Origin: an uncultured Gammaproteobacteria bacterium
GTDB taxonomy: Bacteria > Pseudomonadota > Gammaproteobacteria > Rariloculales > Rariloculaceae
Assembly: GCA_946887385.1 (NCBI GenBank)
Contig: CAMPKU010000001.1
Location: 1 to 64,000 of the forward strand
Direction: 5' to 3'
DNA: 64,000 bases
Part shown: positions 16,876 through 23,782 of the stretch, in pieces
Layout: every line of letters begins with the position of its first letter
Numbering within the stretch: position 1 is the first letter of the stretch
Made by a program: the position numbers and the translations under genes
Notes under the pieces: generated by a model
Database searches by the model: none
What the model was told of the DNA's origin: nothing
The model's input: only the letters and a program-made list of their open reading frames with translations

Positions 16876-18450
16876 ATGGGCACCATCGGCCATCGCGACC
16901 GCGGCACCAGCGTCACCGAGCTCGCGCGCGCTTCCTACGACGTCGCCATCGTCGGCGGCGGAATCTACGGTGCAATGCTGCAGCTCGAGGCTTCGCGAGC
17001 CGGCTTGCGCAGCGTGCTCGTCGAACGCGGCGACTTCGGCGGTGCAACCTCGGAGGCAAGCCTGCGCATCGTCCACGGCGGCCTTCGCTACCTCCGCGGC
17101 TTGAACGTAGCGCGCAGCGTTGAATCGACGCGCGAACGCCAATGGTACGCGGCGTCCATGCCGCAGCTCGTCGCGAGCTTGCCGTGTCTGCTCCCGATCT
17201 ACGAGCGTGCCGGCAGTCCCGCAGCGGTGCTGGAGCTCGGACTCGCCGCAAACGATATCCTCGGCGCGGCGGTTCGCTATCTCGATGGCATGCCTGCCGA
17301 CGTGCCGCGCGGCCACGTCGTCGATGCGCGTACCGCCCGGAAGTTGGCGCCCGCGATTCCCGGTCAAGGGCTAGCCGGCGGCGCCGTATGGCACGACCTA
17401 CAGCTGCGCTGCCCCGGGCGCGTGATCGTGGAAGCGCTGCGCTGGTCCGCGCAGCTCGGCGGAGTGGCGGCCAATTACGTCGAAGCGGTGGAGCTCTTGC
17501 GATCGACGGGCCGGGTGCGCGGAATGGCCGTGGTGGACGCGAACGGAACGACTGCAGAGCTTGCGGCGCCCGTGGTCGTGAATGCCGCAGGGCCCTGGGC
17601 GGGAGCGCTCGCAGCTCGCTGGGGAGCCGCCGACGCGGTGCTTGGCCCGCTCGTAGTGGCCTGGAATCTACTGCTGGATCGGCCGGCGCTGTCGGACCAC
17701 GCTGTGGCGCTCCAGGATCCTCTGGCGACAAGCCGCGGAATGCTGTTCGCGACCAGCCTGGGCGGCCGGCTGCTGATCGGCACGGGCTATGCGCCGCTCG
17801 GCGGGCGCCCCTGCGAGGCCGCCGAAGGCGTGGCCGAGGCCGAGCTCGACGGGTTCCTCGCCAGTCTGAATCGTTGCGTTCCCGCGCTCGACGCGGCGCG
17901 CCGCGACATACTCCGTATTTATAGCGGCGTGCTGCCGGCCGCTGCGCCCGGCTCGAGCGTGCCGCGCAGCCGCAACGTCATCGTAGGCCGCGGCCCGGTC
18001 GGCCTGTTCACGGTGTCGGGTACGAAGTTCACGACGGCGCGCAGTGCCGCGCGCCGCACCCTGGCGGCCATTCGACGCAGTGGGGCAGTGAGTTGGCCGG
18101 CACCGCCGCGGCAGACCTATCCTCCGTGCCACGCGAGCGTCGCCGACGGCTTGTTCGCGCCCGACTGGACGCTCGACGATGTCGAGGCACGTGCCCCGAG
18201 CCTGGAGCGCATCGTCCGGCAAGAGGCGGTCGAGCATCTCGACGATCTCGTGCTGCGGCGCACGACGCTTGGCGATCAGCCGGCGCGCGCGCTCGGCGCC
18301 GCGCGCGCGCTGTGCGCTTTCCACGAACCCTGGCGCCTAAAGTGGGAGCAAGAGGTAGCGCGGCTCACGGCGCGCCTTGGCTGGCGACACGCGGCGCGCG
18401 CCATGAATAGGGCGAGCCGCGAGACCGCGGCGATCGCGAAAACGGCCTGA
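16876..18450 (+). CDS. GlpD-like FAD-dependent dehydrogenase
   Basis: A 524-residue flavoprotein of the glycerol-3-phosphate dehydrogenase group. The FAD dinucleotide site is VAIVGGGIYGAMLQLEASR near the N-terminus, followed by GDFGGATSEASLRIVHGGLRY, which matches the TSxxSxxxxHGGxRY signature of GlpD. VVNAAGPWAG and VGLFTVSGTKFTTARSAA complete the cofactor site. The C-terminal helical domain is present. It would feed electrons from a polyol phosphate or related alcohol to the quinone pool. The neighbours are polysaccharide enzymes rather than glpF/glpK, so the true substrate may be a glycan precursor (inference). Confidence 0.82.
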   Translation: MGTIGHRDRGTSVTELARASYDVAIVGGGIYGAMLQLEASRAGLRSVLVERGDFGGATSEASLRIVHGGLRYLRGLNVARSVESTRERQWYAASMPQLVASLPCLLPIYERAGSPAAVLELGLAANDILGAAVRYLDGMPADVPRGHVVDARTARKLAPAIPGQGLAGGAVWHDLQLRCPGRVIVEALRWSAQLGGVAANYVEAVELLRSTGRVRGMAVVDANGTTAELAAPVVVNAAGPWAGALAARWGAADAVLGPLVVAWNLLLDRPALSDHAVALQDPLATSRGMLFATSLGGRLLIGTGYAPLGGRPCEAAEGVAEAELDGFLASLNRCVPALDAARRDILRIYSGVLPAAAPGSSVPRSRNVIVGRGPVGLFTVSGTKFTTARSAARRTLAAIRRSGAVSWPAPPRQTYPPCHASVADGLFAPDWTLDDVEARAPSLERIVRQEAVEHLDDLVLRRTTLGDQPARALGAARALCAFHEPWRLKWEQEVARLTARLGWRHAARAMNRASRETAAIAKTA

Positions 18451-18451
18451 T

Positions 18452-18808
18452 TCAGTGGATCGTCTGGCCGGCTCTTTGCCGGTAGGCGGCGCGCACAACG
18501 GCTGCGAGCTCGCGGGCAGGCTCATTGGCGTCGACGAGATACTCGACGCCCAAATCTTCGAAATCGGCGGCCTGCCCGGGCGTCGTGCAAAAAACGACAA
18601 CGGCGGCACCGGTGGAGGCCATATCTTGGTATTCCGGCGCGTGCAGCGTTACTGCGCTACGCGGGGACACGCCGAAGACCACCACGTCGGGCGCCTCCGA
18701 TGCGTCGGCGGCCGCGCGCAGCACGCGCATGTCGCGCTGCCTGCCCAAGAATTCCGTGACGACATCACGGAAAGCCTCGTCGTCACAAGCTACATGTATC
18801 ACGATCAC
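18452..18808 (-). CDS. Pseudo-receiver domain protein
   Basis: A 118-residue stand-alone protein with a response-regulator-like fold pattern: acidic pair CDDE at 8-11, strand PDVVVFGVSP, strand AAVVVFCTT and a final VEYLVDANEP-helix. The position of the phosphorylated aspartate (PDVVxxD) is glycine, and the conserved lysine after the fourth strand is missing, so phosphorylation is not expected. AAGGAG six bases before a GTG at 18808 makes this a convincing gene despite its size. It is last in a minus-strand series after the Rho_N-like gene and ends 1 base from the GlpD-like stop (convergent). Confidence 0.65.
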   Translation of the reverse strand: MIVIHVACDDEAFRDVVTEFLGRQRDMRVLRAAADASEAPDVVVFGVSPRSAVTLHAPEYQDMASTGAAVVVFCTTPGQAADFEDLGVEYLVDANEPARELAAVVRAAYRQRAGQTIH

Positions 18809-18856
18809 GACAACTCCTTGTCATTGCGGGCGATCAACAATCCACATCCCGTGGAT

Positions 18857-19030
18857 TCAACTTTGGGTAGCCTTCGGTGCCGCGGCGAACAACTCGATGA
18901 GCTCGCGGCGGCTCTTGCTGCGCGCGCCCGCCACGCGTAGTTGCGACGCGAGCTGCCACAGCTCTTCGATCGACCACTGCGTGTAGTCGGCGCGTGCCGG
19001 GTGCTCTTCGAACGGCGAGTCGTAGCGCAT
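18857..19030 (-). CDS. 57-residue Rho_N-like small protein
   Basis: A 57-residue basic protein starting MRYDSPFEEHPARADYTQW. Its core WSIEELWQLASQLRVAGARS followed by KSRRELIELF matches the helix-turn pattern of the Rho N-terminal (Rho_N/SAP-like) domain, where a short leucine-rich helix is followed by SKxELI. GGGGAG lies about 8 bases before the ATG. It is encoded between the 61-residue protein and the pseudo-receiver in a row of short genes downstream of the SOD gene. Rho_N domains bind nucleic acid; stand-alone versions are common but uncharacterised. Confidence 0.65.
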   Translation of the reverse strand: MRYDSPFEEHPARADYTQWSIEELWQLASQLRVAGARSKSRRELIELFAAAPKATQS

Positions 19031-19048
19031 CGCAGTGCTCCCCGGGCG

Positions 19049-19234
19049 CTAGATGCCCGTGCCTTCCTCAATCTGGTCGTCCACCCAGCTATGGCGATGA
19101 CGCAGATGCCGGCGAGGCTTCCATGGCTCACCGAGCAGATGCGCTTCCTCTTCTTCCAGAGGATCGACGTGACGCTCGCCGGCCACTTTTTGGATCAAGC
19201 TCTCGGCTGCGTCGAATCTCAGCTCTTTGCACAT
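19049..19234 (-). CDS. 61-residue hypothetical protein
   Basis: Starts MCKELRFDAAESLIQKV and is rich in Glu, His and Arg toward the C-terminus (EEEEAHLLG, RRHLRHRHSWVDD). GAGAGGGTAA lies just before the ATG. It is 12 bases from the SOD stop and on the same strand as its neighbours, so operon membership is likely. The alternating acidic and histidine-rich segments could bind metal next to a metal-dependent SOD, but this is speculation; I recognise no family. Confidence 0.55.
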   Translation of the reverse strand: MCKELRFDAAESLIQKVAGERHVDPLEEEEAHLLGEPWKPRRHLRHRHSWVDDQIEEGTGI

Positions 19235-19246
19235 TGCGTTACCCTC

Positions 19247-19855
19247 TCAAAGGCCGATGTCCGTTTTACGAATCTTTTCGAAGCGTTCTCCGACGTCCGC
19301 CCAGTTCACGAGCTGCCAGAACGCCTCGAGCCACGCGGCTTTCTTGTTGCGGTACTTCAAGTAGTACGCGTGCTCCCACATATCGACGACCAGGATGGGC
19401 ACCGTCGAGTTGCCGGTGTTCCCTTGGTGGTCGTATACCTGCTCGACGAGCAAGCGCTTGCCGAGCGGCTCCCACGACAGCGCTCCCCAACCCGAGCCCT
19501 GGACGGCCGCGGCCGCTGCCGTGAGCTGTTCCTTGAACCCGCCGAAGCCGCCGAAATCCTGCTTCAGGGCCGTAGCGAGCTCGCCGGTGGGGGAGCTGCC
19601 GCCGCCGGGCGCCAGGTTCTTCCACAACAGCGAGTGCAGCACGTGCCCCGCCACGTTGAACGCCAAGCTCTTCTCGAGCTGGCCGATGTGATCGAACTCG
19701 CGCTCGCTTCGCGCGTCCTCGAGCTTGTCGAGCGTGTCGTTCGCGCCTTTCACGTACGCCGCATGGTGAGCCCCGTGATGGAGCTCGAGCAGCTCGCTCG
19801 TCACGTGCGGCTCAAGCGCATCGTAGCCGTACGGCAACTCGGGCAGCTCGTACAT
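19247..19855 (-). CDS. Superoxide dismutase, Fe/Mn family
   Basis: A 202-residue superoxide dismutase. Metal ligands are the His in ELLELHHGAHHAAY, the His in AGHVLHSLLW, and Asp and His in VVDMWEHAYYLKYRNKK. The Gly before the second histidine (AGH) and a glutamine late in the chain (DHQGN) resemble Mn or cambialistic enzymes more than the FeSOD pattern, so no sodA/sodB name is given. There is no signal peptide, so it is cytoplasmic. It lies 12 bases after the DUF883-like gene and is probably transcribed with it from the sigma-54 type promoter at 20195-20210. Confidence 0.93.
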   Translation of the reverse strand: MYELPELPYGYDALEPHVTSELLELHHGAHHAAYVKGANDTLDKLEDARSEREFDHIGQLEKSLAFNVAGHVLHSLLWKNLAPGGGSSPTGELATALKQDFGGFGGFKEQLTAAAAAVQGSGWGALSWEPLGKRLLVEQVYDHQGNTGNSTVPILVVDMWEHAYYLKYRNKKAAWLEAFWQLVNWADVGERFEKIRKTDIGL

Positions 19856-19867
19856 CCGAAGCCGCCG

Positions 19868-20161
19868 TTAGCGCCTGAACAGCGACGAGAGGAGCACGCC
19901 CGCCGCGAACGCGATTCCCGCGAAAGCGAGCGGATTGCTCTCGATATACGAAGCGGTGCGGCGCAGGCCTTGCTCGGCTGTCTCACCGGCCTGCTCGCGA
20001 AGCTGCCGCGCTTGCTCGGCCGTGCGAGAAGCGGCTCCGCGCACCTCGCGCTCCGCCCGCTGGGCGCGTTCCGCTACGCTGTCCACCGCATCGTGCGCCT
20101 TGGCGGCAAAGCGGTCGGTTGTCGTCGTCGTATCCCTACGCTCGTTGTCGGTCGTCGTCAT
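19868..20161 (-). CDS. DUF883/YqjD-ElaB-like membrane-anchored protein
   Basis: A 97-residue protein: Thr/Asp-rich head, a long Ala/Glu/Arg amphipathic helix (residues 18-70) and a C-terminal membrane segment (about 77-95) ending SLFRR. This is the DUF883/YqjD layout, a group of stationary-phase inner-membrane proteins reported to bind ribosomes. GGAG lies 6 bases before the ATG at 20161; longer in-frame extensions run into the promoter and are not used. First gene of the SOD series. Confidence 0.8.
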   Translation of the reverse strand: MTTTDNERRDTTTTTDRFAAKAHDAVDSVAERAQRAEREVRGAASRTAEQARQLREQAGETAEQGLRRTASYIESNPLAFAGIAFAAGVLLSSLFRR

Positions 20162-20194
20162 GCGCCGCTCCTTTTTTATCGGTCCTGCCGCGTG

Positions 20195-20210
20195 TGCAGG
20201 TTTTATGCCA
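20195..20210 (-). promoter_or_regulatory. Sigma-54 (-24/-12) promoter
   Basis: On the minus strand TGGCATAAAACCTGCA, with exact GG-N10-GC spacing, 34 bases before the DUF883-like ATG. The A-run between the boxes is unusual for this GC-rich DNA. Confidence 0.75.
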
Positions 20211-20302
20211 CACGCGGCGGCCCGCGCCGTCGCGCGCCATAAACCGGCGGCAACGTCCCCGCACACGTCCATTGTGTACACGCCAGTGCTCCCTATAGGG
20301 CG

Positions 20303-20503
20303 CTAGTTCAGCCCCCGGCCCCAGTCATCGACCTCGCGCTCGGCTTCGTCCTTTTGCTTGCCGTAAAGCTCTTGCAGGCGGCCAACGAGCTGTTCGCGCT
20401 TGCCTTCGATCCGGTCCCAATCGCTGTCGCTGAGCTTGCCCCATCGGCCCTGGGCCTTGCCTTTGAGCTGCTTCCACTGACCGCTGATGACATCCCAGTT
20501 CAT
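20303..20503 (-). CDS. CsbD-family stress protein
   Basis: A 66-residue protein starting MNWDVISGQWKQLKGKAQGRWGKL, the typical CsbD opening, continuing LSDSDWDRIEGKREQLVGRLQ. CsbD proteins are small, highly hydrophilic general-stress proteins of unknown mechanism. AAGGAG lies 7-8 bases before the ATG. It follows the small lipoprotein gene by 48 bases and probably shares its sigma-54 type promoter. Confidence 0.92.
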   Translation of the reverse strand: MNWDVISGQWKQLKGKAQGRWGKLSDSDWDRIEGKREQLVGRLQELYGKQKDEAEREVDDWGRGLN

Positions 20504-20551
20504 GGTTTGATCTCCTTGTGCTTACGGTCGATGAGGGCGGCCTAGCCCCTC

Positions 20552-20704
20552 TTAGTTGCGGCGATCGATCTCGTCGCCGACATCGTCCGCGGCGTCGTCA
20601 ATCTCTTCGCCGGCCTCCTCGAAGGCGCCTTCCTCGCAGCCCACGAGCGGCAACGCGGCACCGGCCAGCAAAAGCCATACGATCGGCAGTCTTGATAGTT
20701 TCAT
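20552..20704 (-). CDS. 50-residue acidic lipoprotein
   Basis: A 50-residue protein starting MKLSRLPIVWLLLAGAALPL and continuing VGCEEGAFEEAGEEI. The first 22 residues are a lipoprotein signal with lipobox LVGC (Cys23). The mature part is only 28 residues, almost all acidic with heptad-like spacing of Ala/Val/Ile. GGAGG lies 5 bases before the ATG. The size and charge resemble entericidin-type lipoproteins, but the sequence is not clearly that family. It is preceded by a structured 5' leader and a sigma-54 type promoter. Confidence 0.8.
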   Translation of the reverse strand: MKLSRLPIVWLLLAGAALPLVGCEEGAFEEAGEEIDDAADDVGDEIDRRN

Positions 20705-20729
20705 AGCGCCTCCAGTAGTCGTATAAAGA

Positions 20730-20752
20730 CAAGCCCAGTCGAGCTGGGCTTG
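20730..20752 (-). promoter_or_regulatory. Hairpin in the lipoprotein leader RNA
   Basis: A perfect 9-bp inverted repeat (CAAGCCCAG / CTGGGCTTG, 5-base loop) lies between the sigma-54 type promoter and the lipoprotein start; in the transcript it is followed by TCTTTATA, so it could be an attenuator or stabilising stem. The 282-base gap 20705-20986 contains no other gene that I can support. Confidence 0.45.
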
Positions 20753-20806
20753 CCATGCTCGTGACCACGCAACTGTTCATTGAGTTGTCGGAGCACGCCT
20801 TTATCT

Positions 20807-20822
20807 TGCAAAGGCTGTGCCA
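20807..20822 (-). promoter_or_regulatory. Sigma-54 (-24/-12) promoter
   Basis: On the minus strand TGGCACAGCCTTTGCA, a perfect match in both boxes, about 100 bases before the small lipoprotein gene. Confidence 0.8.
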
Positions 20823-20986
20823 AAAGGCGTCGAGGCCCTCGAGGCGCGCGCGGATTGGCGACCGACGCAAAATTTTGAAGGTATCGCAGAAACTGCGCGC
20901 TTGTGCCTCGACGGCCGGCGCCGGCCCCGGTATTCTGCGCGCGCCCGCCGTGCCACGCGCGGCACCAAAAGAGGTTCGACACCCGT

Positions 20987-21232
20987 ATGGTCTTAGCTGC
21001 AACGGCCCCCGCGAGCGCCGTGCTTTTCTTGTTCGTGTTGTCTTTTTTTTGCTGCATCTCGGGCGCCGCGTTGCGCCGCTGGCCTGACCAAGTGCAGGCC
21101 TACATGGACCGCATGGACGGCTCGATGCTATTCGTGAGCTCAGGCACCCACCGCGCGCTGATCTACGCGACGGGCGTGGCCTTGACCGGCTTGTCGTTGC
21201 TCTCGCTCGTGGCGGCGCGCCTGATCGCGTAG
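20987..21232 (+). CDS. 81-residue membrane protein, hypothetical
   Basis: Two hydrophobic segments (about residues 5-27 and 59-80) flank a hydrophilic loop containing LRRWPDQVQAYMDRMDGSML. AGAGG lies about 12 bases before the ATG, rather far, so initiation is uncertain. No sigma-54 element precedes it. The order is membrane helix, cytoplasmic or periplasmic loop, membrane helix; I recognise no family. Confidence 0.5.
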   Translation: MVLAATAPASAVLFLFVLSFFCCISGAALRRWPDQVQAYMDRMDGSMLFVSSGTHRALIYATGVALTGLSLLSLVAARLIA

Positions 21233-21255
21233 CTTGCATCGGCTGCGTTCCGGCC

Positions 21256-21271
21256 TGGCATAAGCCGTGCA
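21256..21271 (+). promoter_or_regulatory. Sigma-54 (-24/-12) promoter
   Basis: TGGCATAAGCCGTGCA, correct spacing with one deviation in the -12 box (GTGC for TTGC), 54 bases before the DUF2934 gene. Confidence 0.65.
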
Positions 21272-21324
21272 TCCCCCGCCGTCATCGCTCGCGGGGAGCG
21301 ACGGAGCAAAAGGAGAACGTGGGC

Positions 21325-21603
21325 ATGCAAGTCGACCCGGGAAGACAACGGGAGCTCGCCTACCGGCTGTGGGAGGAACGCGGCCGCCCCGAAGGACGGC
21401 CGGAAGAGGACTGGTTCGAAGCCGAGCGGCGGTTGCTTTCCAATCAACATGAAGCCGATTCGGCTGCCGTCGACGAGGCGGTGCGCGAGTCGTTTCCAGC
21501 GAGCGACCCGCCGAGCACACATATGCCGGATCGGCCGCCCCCGAAGAAGAGAAGACAATCGATGTCGCGCCGTCCGCCGAGCGGGCCGCCAACCGACGCA
21601 TAA
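21325..21603 (+). CDS. DUF2934-domain protein
   Basis: A 92-residue protein. Residues 7-40 read RQRELAYRLWEERGRPEGRP and then EDWFEAERRL, the DUF2934 signature; the rest is disordered, Pro/Arg-rich, with SFPASDPPSTH, a segment often found in small stress proteins of proteobacteria. AAGGAG favours the ATG at 21325 (9-base spacing) over the GTG at 21319 (3 bases). The function of DUF2934 is unknown. Single-gene unit. Confidence 0.8.
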   Translation: MQVDPGRQRELAYRLWEERGRPEGRPEEDWFEAERRLLSNQHEADSAAVDEAVRESFPASDPPSTHMPDRPPPKKRRQSMSRRPPSGPPTDA

Positions 21604-21621
21604 GCTAAGCTTTCTCGCTTC

Positions 21622-23037
21622 TCAATCGTCGTCGTACAGCGTTACTCGCGTCGTCGTCACGGCGCCCGTGACGCCGTCGCGCGGCCGGTCGCCCAAGTGC
21701 ACCATGAACGACTCGTCGGGCTCGCGGACACCGTCGTTGACGATCGGAATGAGCAGCCGCTCCACGGTGGCGCCGGCGGGAAAGGTCACGGTCTGGCGCC
21801 CGACCCGCGCGTAATCGTCGTCTTCGAAGGCAGTGTCGGGCGTCGTCCACCAGCGCACGGCCGATTCCAGGCGCGTGTCGCCGCTGCGCACGACGTCGAT
21901 CGCGACGACCGAGTGATCCTCGCGCGCTGCCACTCTTCGCACGGCCAGCGATAGCACCGCTGGATCGCTCTCCGCGGCCGGCGGCGCTGGGGTCTTCGTC
22001 GCGCCCGCCGTCGTCGTCGTGGGCGTCGGCCTGGCGGCTGCAGGCTCTTGCGGTGCTGCCGCCTCGGAGGGCTGCGGTTCATCGTGCACCGGTGGCGGAG
22101 CCTCCTCGGGCTTGATCGCGGCTGGCTCCGGCGGGCCGGCGATGTCCGTGCCGATCACGGCCTCAGCATGCGGTGGCGGTAACTCCACGTCTGCCGAGCG
22201 CGGCTCGGCGCTTTGGGCCGGTTTGGCAGCCGGCGTGGCGACGGAGCGCAAGGCGTCGAGGCCTCGTTCTTGGAGTTGCTCCGCGGACGCGCGCCAGTCG
22301 GCCGGGTACCACGCCACGAAGGCGCCCAGCGCGATCGCGGTTGCGGCAGGCAACCCGATGCGCCAGAGCGGCCACTTGCGCCGCGTGGTTTCGGCGCGGC
22401 GCACTCGAGCGCCCGCGCCGCCGAGTGTGAGGCCCGCGGCCGACAAAAACTCCGCCACTGTGCCGACGCGCCGGGTGGGTGCGTCGAGCACGGCGCGGAT
22501 GGCGCTCAGGCGTGCCGGCGGCACTTCGCCGTGAATGGCGCTCCGCAAGGCTTGCGGTGAGGCCGAGCCCGTGTACAACTCCGCCGCGAGCCGCGCCAGG
22601 CCTCGAACGTCGTCACCCTGCCGCGGCGGACGTGCCGTGACCTTGGCGACGCGCCGGGCCAGGAAATTCGTGAGCACGAACTTCCGGTCCATCGTCACGA
22701 GCACGTTCTCGGCGCGCACGTCGCCGTGCGCAAGGTCATGCTCATGTGCATAGATGAGCGCTGAGCCTATCGCGCGCACCACATCGTCGGCCTCGCTGAC
22801 TTCGAGGCGCTCCGGAAGCAGATGCGCGAGGACGTCGCGAAGGGGCTCGCCGTCGAGCCGCTCCCCGGTGACATAATACTGTTTGCCGTTGCACCCAAGC
22901 TCGAGCAGCCGCGCGATATGCGGATGGTCGAGGGTGCGCAAGCACGCGAAATCTCTTTGCAAAGCGCCAAGCGCGCTGCGGCTCGTGCCGACGTGCGGCG
23001 GCAACATCCAAAGACCCACTGGCCGATTGCTGATCAA
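21622..23037 (-). CDS. Pseudokinase with membrane segment and Calx-beta-like tail
   Basis: 471 residues. The N-terminal part is a Ser/Thr-kinase-like domain that starts late: there is no glycine-rich loop or VAIK lysine. The catalytic-loop equivalent is HGDVRAENVL (104-113, HGD for HRD) and the DFG site reads TNF (123-125). One membrane helix follows at about 228-246, then a Pro/Ala-rich linker (about 270-365) and a C-terminal Calx-beta-like domain (FEDDDYARVGRQTVTFPAG, then PDESFMVHL). A TTG start has AGGAGG five bases upstream. It is transcribed divergently from the export gene, each with its own sigma-54 type promoter. Probably a non-catalytic membrane sensor or scaffold for export. Confidence 0.8.
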   Translation of the reverse strand: MISNRPVGLWMLPPHVGTSRSALGALQRDFACLRTLDHPHIARLLELGCNGKQYYVTGERLDGEPLRDVLAHLLPERLEVSEADDVVRAIGSALIYAHEHDLAHGDVRAENVLVTMDRKFVLTNFLARRVAKVTARPPRQGDDVRGLARLAAELYTGSASPQALRSAIHGEVPPARLSAIRAVLDAPTRRVGTVAEFLSAAGLTLGGAGARVRRAETTRRKWPLWRIGLPAATAIALGAFVAWYPADWRASAEQLQERGLDALRSVATPAAKPAQSAEPRSADVELPPPHAEAVIGTDIAGPPEPAAIKPEEAPPPVHDEPQPSEAAAPQEPAAARPTPTTTTAGATKTPAPPAAESDPAVLSLAVRRVAAREDHSVVAIDVVRSGDTRLESAVRWWTTPDTAFEDDDYARVGRQTVTFPAGATVERLLIPIVNDGVREPDESFMVHLGDRPRDGVTGAVTTTRVTLYDDD

Positions 23038-23088
23038 TCCTGCCTCCTGATTGAACCCTCACGCGCAGCCGCGCGTCGCCGGCAAAGG

Positions 23089-23104
23089 TGCAATGTCTAT
23101 GCCA
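23089..23104 (-). promoter_or_regulatory. Sigma-54 (-24/-12) promoter (pseudokinase)
   Basis: On the minus strand TGGCATAGACATTGCA with exact spacing, 52 bases before the TTG start at 23037. It lies back to back with the element at 23130, 25 bases away. Confidence 0.75.
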
Positions 23105-23129
23105 GGGACGGACTCAGGCGTTGCGTCTT

Positions 23130-23145
23130 TGGCACAGATATTGCT
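23130..23145 (+). promoter_or_regulatory. Sigma-54 (-24/-12) promoter (export operon)
   Basis: TGGCACAGATATTGCT, both boxes consensus, 35 bases before the Wza-like start. Confidence 0.8.
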
Positions 23146-23179
23146 CCTCTGGCGATGGGGCGAGGGGAGGAGTGTGCGC

Positions 23180-23761
23180 ATGAGAGATTTGGCTCGCGCG
23201 CTTTGGCGCGCGATTGGGTACGGGTTGATGTTGTCGGCAGCCGTAGCGTTGGCGCAGCCGCCGTCCGGAGGCGGGCCGGCACGCTACGAAGTGCAGCCGA
23301 GCGACATCCTGCAAGTATCGGTATGGCGTGATCCCGAGCTCACGCAGCAAGTCGTGGTGCGCCCCGACGGCGGCTTCTCGTTCCCGCTGGTGGGCGAGAT
23401 CAATGCGGTCGGTAAGAGCGTGGAGGAGCTGCGCCTCGAGCTCGTAGAGCGGCTCGGCCGCTTCATCCCCGACGTCGTCGTCACCGTGGCCGTGGTCGAA
23501 ATACGCGGCAACAAGATCTACGTAATCGGGCAGGTCGTTCGGGCCGGCGAGTTCATCGTCAATCCCCGCGTCGATGTGATTCAGGCCCTGAGCCTGGCCG
23601 GCGGCACCACGCCGTTCGCAAGCCCCGGCGATATCTTCGTGTTGCGGCGCGACAACGGCGAGCAGCGCCGGTTGCCGTTCAATTTCGACGCCGTGATCCG
23701 CGGTCGTGATCTCGACCAGAACGTTCTCTTGCGCAGCGGCGACGTCGTCGTGGTGCCTTGA
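23180..23761 (+). CDS. Polysaccharide export protein, Wza/GumB-like
   Basis: 193 residues: cleavable signal peptide (about 1-25, AVALAQ), a Poly_export domain beginning YEVQPSDILQVSVWRDPELT, and one SLBB-type segment with VIGQVVRAGEFIVNPRVDVI and LSLAGGTTPFASPGD. It lacks the lipobox cysteine and is shorter than full Wza, like the GumB/EpsA type seen in proteobacterial EPS loci. GGGGAGGAG lies 7 bases before the ATG at 23180. It would form or gate the outer-membrane exit of the polymer. First gene of a three-gene export operon with GumC-like and CpsD-like proteins. Confidence 0.92.
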   Translation: MRDLARALWRAIGYGLMLSAAVALAQPPSGGGPARYEVQPSDILQVSVWRDPELTQQVVVRPDGGFSFPLVGEINAVGKSVEELRLELVERLGRFIPDVVVTVAVVEIRGNKIYVIGQVVRAGEFIVNPRVDVIQALSLAGGTTPFASPGDIFVLRRDNGEQRRLPFNFDAVIRGRDLDQNVLLRSGDVVVVP

Positions 23762-23782
23762 TTTCAAAACGGAGCTATGCCC

